A stretch of 11,182 nucleotides of DNA from Alkalibacterium iburiense (GTDB lineage: Bacteria; Bacillota; Bacilli; Lactobacillales; Carnobacteriaceae_A): NCBI RefSeq assembly GCF_039521845.1, contig NZ_BAAACW010000142.1, positions 1 to 11,182 of the forward strand, in the 5' to 3' direction. The translations under genes and the position numbers were made by a program. The notes beneath the pieces are model-generated. The model was not told where the DNA came from and did no database searches. It worked only from the letters and a program-made list of their open reading frames with translations. Below are positions 7,469-11,182 of the stretch, one piece after another (positions within the stretch are counted from its first letter, which is position 1; each line of letters opens with the position of its first letter).

Positions 7469-9448
7469 CTAGGCTAGTACCATATAATCATAAGGCTTTA
7501 ATGTATATTGGCCTTTATCTAACTGTTTATCATTTAACTTGTCCACTAATGATTGTTTTAATTGAACAGTTTTATCTTCTTTTGAAAGATTGACCATCCA
7601 ATATTGAGTTTCATTTGAATCAATACCTCTTCGGTTGAAAATAACAACTTCATCTGATGTTTCCAAGATGTCAGTAATATGGTGGTCACGAGTATGCTCT
7701 TTAATCAACTTTTTCATCAAGTCTTTATTGACATGTGCACCTAGATAAACTATTTTTCCTTTACCAATCTCTTTTTCTACTAAGAATGCCTGACCGTTAG
7801 CTGTATCAGATATGACTTTTCCTTTAGATGCTTCTTGACTGACTTCAACAAAGGTATTTAACCCATTTAATTCAGAAGTCATGCCTAAAGCCTCACCTTG
7901 CATCTGACCATCCTTGCTATAAAACTGAACAGAGGACTTGATATCAAGTAATTCCCCTAATTCACCTAAGCCATTGTCCGTATGCCATAAGTGATTTTCT
8001 GTGCGGCCACCAGACATTGGGCCAACAAACCATGTGCCGCCATTTTCTACAAATTCAGTGGCTCGTGCCAAATAATCTTTTGACAAGTTATGCATGTACA
8101 GAGAAAAGAGAACATCTACTTCATTTAAATCGTGACCTTCTGGCACAAGTTTTCTGTGGATATTCAGATCTAAGAACAGTTTATGGAAAGCATTCATCAA
8201 TTCTTTGTAGTTATATACTCCACCATGTTCATTATCTATATAACTTCTTGCTCGATCTGAATAAGTAATAGCCACTTTAGGTTCGATTACATTAGATTCA
8301 GATATCAAAGGTTCAATCTTCTCGATTAATTGACTGACATTCATGACAGATTCATAACCAATTGTTTTATCTCCCCAGGAACTGACAACTGAACCATGTG
8401 GCTGCTCGCTTCCTGATCGTTGACCTCTAAATAACCAGTAAGTGAAAGCTGACGTACCTGCTGCAAAAGTGGTAAATGCTTCAGCTTCCACGTAACCTAA
8501 CTCATGGGGTACAGCATAATTTTCCAAATGGCCATTGTAAGAAGTACTCGTTTCGAGTAACATTGTTTTTCTCGTGTCGTTTCTAATGTAGCGCCATCTT
8601 TCTTGGTTTAATACGAAGTTTTCATAATGTTCTACTGGTGTATAGGTATCAAAACTCATAAAGTCCATTTCTTGACCCATCATTTCATTATCCACATCAA
8701 AGAACATGCCTGTATTATGTGTAACAGGAATATCAGAATGTTTCTTTATCACACTCACTTGTTCTTTAATAAATTCGGCCAACTTTTCATGGTGAAACCG
8801 CTTATAATTAAACAAAAGAGCACTGTTATGGAGAAACGGCGTAGGTAAAGGTTGAACCACTTGTTCAAAGTGACGGTATTCCTGACTCCAGACCTTCGTT
8901 CCCCATGCCTCATTTAAGTTGGATACCGTTTCGTATTTCTTCTCCAACCACTGGTGCCATAAGTTTTTACAATTTTCACAGAAACATTGATCGACATGAC
9001 ATTTGAATTCATTATCTAATTGTACGGCTATAACATGGTCGTATTTTTTGACGACTTCCATCATTTTATCAACAAAAATATTTGCCCGTTCTCTAAAATA
9101 GGCATTGTTACTACAAATATGCTGTCTAGACCCATGTATCATACGCGTTCCATTTTTATCCACATGAAGCCTTTCAGGATGATTATGCGTCATCCAGATC
9201 GGAGGAGTAGGAGTCGGTGTACAGATAACTACATCAATTCCTCTTTCTTTTGTCAGTTCTAAAGAGCGTTCTAGGATAGAAAAATCGAACTCATCAGGAT
9301 TGGGTTCAAAAGTAGACCAAGTGAACTCCCCCATCCGTGCAAGATTCATTCCAATTTCTTGCATCAAGTCATAATCCTTGACCATTACTTCGTCTGACCA
9401 CAATTCAGGGTAGACACACGCTCCATAATACATCTTATTCCTGACCAT
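7469..9448 (-). CDS. GH42 beta-galactosidase (YesZ-like)
   Basis: This 659-residue retaining beta-galactosidase is close in length to YesZ of the B. subtilis rhamnogalacturonan operon. The TIM barrel (about 1-380) shows YYGACVYPELW (7-17), ARMGEFTWSTFEP (37-49), TPTPTPPIWM (77-86), QLDNEF (143-148) with acid/base Glu147, and TMLLETSTSYNG (295-306) with nucleophile Glu299. Cys112, Cys155, Cys157 and Cys160 (a CxCxxC set plus one) match the structural zinc site of GH42 enzymes. A trimerisation domain (about 390-590) and a small C-terminal beta domain follow. No signal peptide, so it acts on imported galactosides. Start choice is open: this ATG has AAAGGA 11 bases upstream, while an ATG five codons later (9431-9433) has TCAGGA five bases upstream. 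Both keep the whole barrel. It heads the unit with the GH115-like gene. Confidence 0.93.
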   Translation of the reverse strand: MVRNKMYYGACVYPELWSDEVMVKDYDLMQEIGMNLARMGEFTWSTFEPNPDEFDFSILERSLELTKERGIDVVICTPTPTPPIWMTHNHPERLHVDKNGTRMIHGSRQHICSNNAYFRERANIFVDKMMEVVKKYDHVIAVQLDNEFKCHVDQCFCENCKNLWHQWLEKKYETVSNLNEAWGTKVWSQEYRHFEQVVQPLPTPFLHNSALLFNYKRFHHEKLAEFIKEQVSVIKKHSDIPVTHNTGMFFDVDNEMMGQEMDFMSFDTYTPVEHYENFVLNQERWRYIRNDTRKTMLLETSTSYNGHLENYAVPHELGYVEAEAFTTFAAGTSAFTYWLFRGQRSGSEQPHGSVVSSWGDKTIGYESVMNVSQLIEKIEPLISESNVIEPKVAITYSDRARSYIDNEHGGVYNYKELMNAFHKLFLDLNIHRKLVPEGHDLNEVDVLFSLYMHNLSKDYLARATEFVENGGTWFVGPMSGGRTENHLWHTDNGLGELGELLDIKSSVQFYSKDGQMQGEALGMTSELNGLNTFVEVSQEASKGKVISDTANGQAFLVEKEIGKGKIVYLGAHVNKDLMKKLIKEHTRDHHITDILETSDEVVIFNRRGIDSNETQYWMVNLSKEDKTVQLKQSLVDKLNDKQLDKGQYTLKPYDYMVLA

Positions 9449-9532
9449 TAACTAGCACGTCCTTTTTTGATTTTTGTGTGATTAGCTGATTATCTGCTAA
9501 CTTTTATAATAAATAGTTTAATAATTCTTAAT

Positions 9533-9560
9533 AATATAGTGGTTAAGAATATACTCTTAA
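9533..9560 (-). promoter_or_regulatory. Candidate promoter and palindrome upstream of the GH42 gene
   Basis: On the minus strand TTAAGA (9555-9560; 4 of 6) is followed after 16 bases by TATATT (9533-9538; 5 of 6), giving a leader of about 75 bases. The -35 region is part of an 18-base near-perfect palindrome, TTAAGAATATACTCTTAA on the plus strand (9543-9560), with one mismatched base pair. The palindrome could be an operator. In such AT-rich DNA promoter-like matches are common, so this is tentative. Confidence 0.35.
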
Positions 9561-9639
9561 AATTCTTGATTTTATTAACCAATATTCTGATATGCGTGTC
9601 TTAAACAATATAGTAATGTAACAAAAATTAATTAATATT

Positions 9640-10854
9640 TCACCCTATTAATTCTAAGTCGGGGTTATCTGAGAAGTGCTTTAATATTACAATTGGTTCG
9701 CTAGCAGAAGGATTAGTAATAACTATTCCATTTTTGGCAGCTTTTTCGGTAACAAAATACTCATCATGGGTTAGCTGACCGTATCTTATGAGTGTTGGCG
9801 ATTCAATCGGCCATTTACCAAAAGTGCCATGTCCTTGAATACATATTAATCCATATGGGGCATTATCTTTAATTTTTACAGTTTCTCCTGGCAGGATTGT
9901 TAATCTCTTTGCGCTAACATTACGAGTCTTATAACAAATCCATTCTTCGATATATCCATCTTTAACCATATCTTCTTTCGATTTTATTGGTATAGGACGC
10001 ATATAGTTTTTTTGTCTGAAATCAGGATCAATATTTTTATCCCAATCTACTACATTCATTAAATGTTGATAATTACCAATTTCTTCTTTAGGTGTATTTT
10101 TCCATAAAAGACTTTCATCGACCATTTGGCCATTTAGTAAAACAGATTGATACATTGCAAAAACATCAGATGCAAATTGTGGTTCATAGGTGCATAAGCT
10201 ACCTGGAGCATGAAGTACTCCTGGTTCTACATTCCATCCTGTATCAACTTCTAACTTATAAGCCTTAGATAAAGCTAGTATATTATTATCACCTTTTGAA
10301 AAGTTTTTAAGTGAATCAAGTAATTCTTCTTTTGTAGTTTCTGGGTTTAAACCAAAGAATGTAAAGGGGAATTCACCACCATGATTATTCATTTGAGATG
10401 GGAAAAAATACATTTCTGGTTTGCCTTTCGCGCCTACTAATTCTGCGTACTCATCGTCATGATGTAAATGATGAGGCAAGGGACCAGCATTATCAAAAAA
10501 TTTAGAATACATTGCCCAGCCTCGGTACTTTTCCCACAAAAACTCACCTATTATTTCTTTACCAAAAAGTTCTATAGCATCTCTTAATAAGACTCGTTCT
10601 TTACCATATTCATCTACAATAATATAACTTAGCCCTTCGTCCTCAGGAGTATTTGCCCCATTCTCTGCCCAGGTAGTAGATGATAACCACCTTTCATCTA
10701 TACCTCCACGAGCACCTAGAATAAAATAATCATCAGGATGCAATTTGATTCTTTTTCCCGGTCTACAAAAGGACCTTGGTACCCAAGTAGGTGCAAGTCT
10801 TAAAATACCTTCTCCATCGTTTAAAGCTTTATTTACTAATTGCTTTACATTCAT
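9640..10854 (-). CDS. Double-cupin protein related to class I mannose-6-phosphate isomerase
   Basis: This 404-residue metal-binding cupin protein, presumably cytoplasmic, has the layout of class I phosphomannose isomerases: PLPHHLHHDDEYAELVG (125-141), GKPEMYFF (144-151) and VEPGVLHAPG (209-218). His131, Glu147 and His215 are the likely metal ligands. A C-terminal cupin (about 315-395) contains LPGETVKIKDNAPYGLICIQG (321-341, beginning at L321). HHLHH replaces the usual 'VQVHP', so the substrate pocket differs from true ManA. The frame is open back to 10989, but the ATG at 10852-10854 is preferred: AAAGGAG (10862-10868) sits seven bases upstream, and the extra 45 residues would be Lys/Asn/Ile-rich and not cupin-like. 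The gene lies 191 bases upstream of the GH42 gene with no clear terminator between them. In this setting a role as a sugar isomerase or epimerase for a pectin-derived sugar is plausible but is inference; ManA activity itself is not shown. Confidence 0.8.
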   Translation of the reverse strand: MNVKQLVNKALNDGEGILRLAPTWVPRSFCRPGKRIKLHPDDYFILGARGGIDERWLSSTTWAENGANTPEDEGLSYIIVDEYGKERVLLRDAIELFGKEIIGEFLWEKYRGWAMYSKFFDNAGPLPHHLHHDDEYAELVGAKGKPEMYFFPSQMNNHGGEFPFTFFGLNPETTKEELLDSLKNFSKGDNNILALSKAYKLEVDTGWNVEPGVLHAPGSLCTYEPQFASDVFAMYQSVLLNGQMVDESLLWKNTPKEEIGNYQHLMNVVDWDKNIDPDFRQKNYMRPIPIKSKEDMVKDGYIEEWICYKTRNVSAKRLTILPGETVKIKDNAPYGLICIQGHGTFGKWPIESPTLIRYGQLTHDEYFVTEKAAKNGIVITNPSASEPIVILKHFSDNPDLELIG

Positions 10855-10861
10855 TGAAAGA

Positions 10862-10868
10862 CTCCTTT
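10862..10868 (-). promoter_or_regulatory. Ribosome-binding site that sets the cupin start
   Basis: The minus strand reads AAAGGAG, seven bases before the ATG at 10854. The upstream in-frame ATG at 10989 has only a GGAG more than 20 bases away, too far to serve it. This decides in favour of the 404-residue protein. Confidence 0.8.
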
Positions 10869-10998
10869 TCAAAGTTTTATTAACAATTAATTTATTATAG
10901 TTACTATTTTTCTGATTTCTAAAAACGGTTTTCACGATATATATTTTTGAAGTAAAATAACTTGTAATGATTTGCTTTTCTATAGACATATCTATCTT

Positions 10999-11027
10999 GG
11001 TATAAATAAGACTCTCCTGCTTTTCAA
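10999..11027 (-). promoter_or_regulatory. Candidate sigma-A promoter for the cupin gene
   Basis: On the minus strand TTGAAA (11022-11027; 4 of 6) is followed after 17 bases by TATACC (10999-11004; 4 of 6). Transcription would start near 10992 and give a leader of about 140 bases. It is the best two-box match seen in this spacer, but both boxes are imperfect. Confidence 0.4.
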
Positions 11028-11158
11028 TAAATGTATGCCTGAGCCAATTTCATAATTATTTGTCGTGTTTAACACCTGATAAATCAACTTTTTTAAAACA
11101 TAGAAAAAAGGCCCCCCCCATATGGTACAATTAGGTTGTCGACTAAGACACGTACTCC

Positions 11159-11182
11159 AGGAGGGATTCCTTATGTCCATTA
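11159..11182 (+). CDS. 5' end of a plus-strand gene cut by the window edge
   Basis: AGGAGGG (11159-11165) is followed after seven bases by ATG (11173-11175) and the codons TCC ATT, giving Met-Ser-Ile before the window ends. The near-perfect ribosome-binding site and spacing make this a credible true start of a gene diverging from the cupin gene. Three residues cannot identify it. A transposase is one possibility, because the upstream C tract and change of base composition look unlike the rest of the locus, but that is a guess. Confidence 0.45.

Larger units (their letters stand above)
10855..11172. other. 318-base spacer: leader of the cupin gene and upstream region of an edge gene
   Basis: The left part is the AT-rich minus-strand leader of the cupin gene. 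The right part (from about 11100) changes character: a GG plus C8 tract at 11110-11119, then GTCGAC, then a plus-strand ribosome-binding site. No structural RNA gene or complete small ORF with a ribosome-binding site was recognised. The minus-strand frame open across 10992-11180 has no ribosome-binding site or recognisable protein and runs through the C tract, so it is taken as chance. Confidence 0.5.

Noticed and set aside
10920..10933. cre-like sequence TAAAAACGGTTTTC in the cupin leader
   Set aside because: It has three mismatches to the cre consensus, and the two half-sites are one base out of register. In AT-rich DNA this is too weak to call.
10855..10989. 45-codon N-terminal extension of the cupin protein
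   Set aside because: The extension is Lys/Asn/Ile-rich with no cupin or signal-peptide character, and the inner ATG at 10854 has AAAGGAG at ideal spacing.
10992..11180. Minus-strand 62-codon frame at the right edge
   Set aside because: It crosses the C8 tract and the complement of a strong plus-strand ribosome-binding site. It has no start signal of its own and no family resemblance.
1..11182. CRISPR array, tRNA, rRNA or riboswitch
   Set aside because: No regularly spaced direct repeats, tRNA-like cloverleaf with its T-loop consensus, rRNA-like sequence or known riboswitch core was noticed in the intergenic regions on reading both strands.

Overview
The window is AT-rich and low in GC. It has strong purine-rich Shine-Dalgarno sites, one sigma-A-type promoter, and a gene set resembling the Bacillus subtilis yes/yte rhamnogalacturonan genes. 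This points to a low-GC Gram-positive bacterium, most likely Bacillaceae or a close relative. The genus cannot be fixed from the sequence.

All six complete genes lie on the minus strand, so transcription runs from high to low coordinates. In transcription order they are: (1) a PMI-like double-cupin protein (10854-9640); (2) a YesZ-type GH42 beta-galactosidase (9448-7469); (3) a short, divergent GH115-like protein (7451-5418); (4) a GH35 beta-galactosidase (5287-3494); (5) a YesX-type PL11 rhamnogalacturonan lyase (3492-1654); (6) a GH105 unsaturated rhamnogalacturonyl hydrolase (1231-137). A 14-bp perfect hairpin just after gene 3 and a sigma-A-like promoter before gene 4 suggest separate transcription units: [2-3], [4-5], and probably 6 alone. 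Gene 1 is either separate or reads into gene 2. The gene 4 promoter carries a good match to a CcpA operator (cre) over its -10 box.

Together the enzymes form an intracellular pathway for pectic rhamnogalacturonan I oligosaccharides. The two beta-galactosidases trim galactose side chains. The PL11 lyase cuts the GalA-Rha backbone and leaves unsaturated ends. The GH105 enzyme removes the unsaturated uronate. The GH115-like protein may remove a uronic-acid decoration, and the cupin may be a sugar isomerase or epimerase. No protein has a signal peptide, and no transporter, regulator or secreted lyase gene is present, so those parts must lie outside the window.

Non-genic stretches: 1232-1653 is a 422-base AT-rich spacer with a hairpin, a repeated 9-mer and a possible gene remnant. 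9449-9639 and 5288-5417 are regulatory spacers. 10855-11172 holds the cupin leader and then, on the plus strand, a C8 tract and a perfect ribosome-binding site whose start codon lies ten bases from the window end. The first 130 bases hold a terminator shared with whatever lies to the left.
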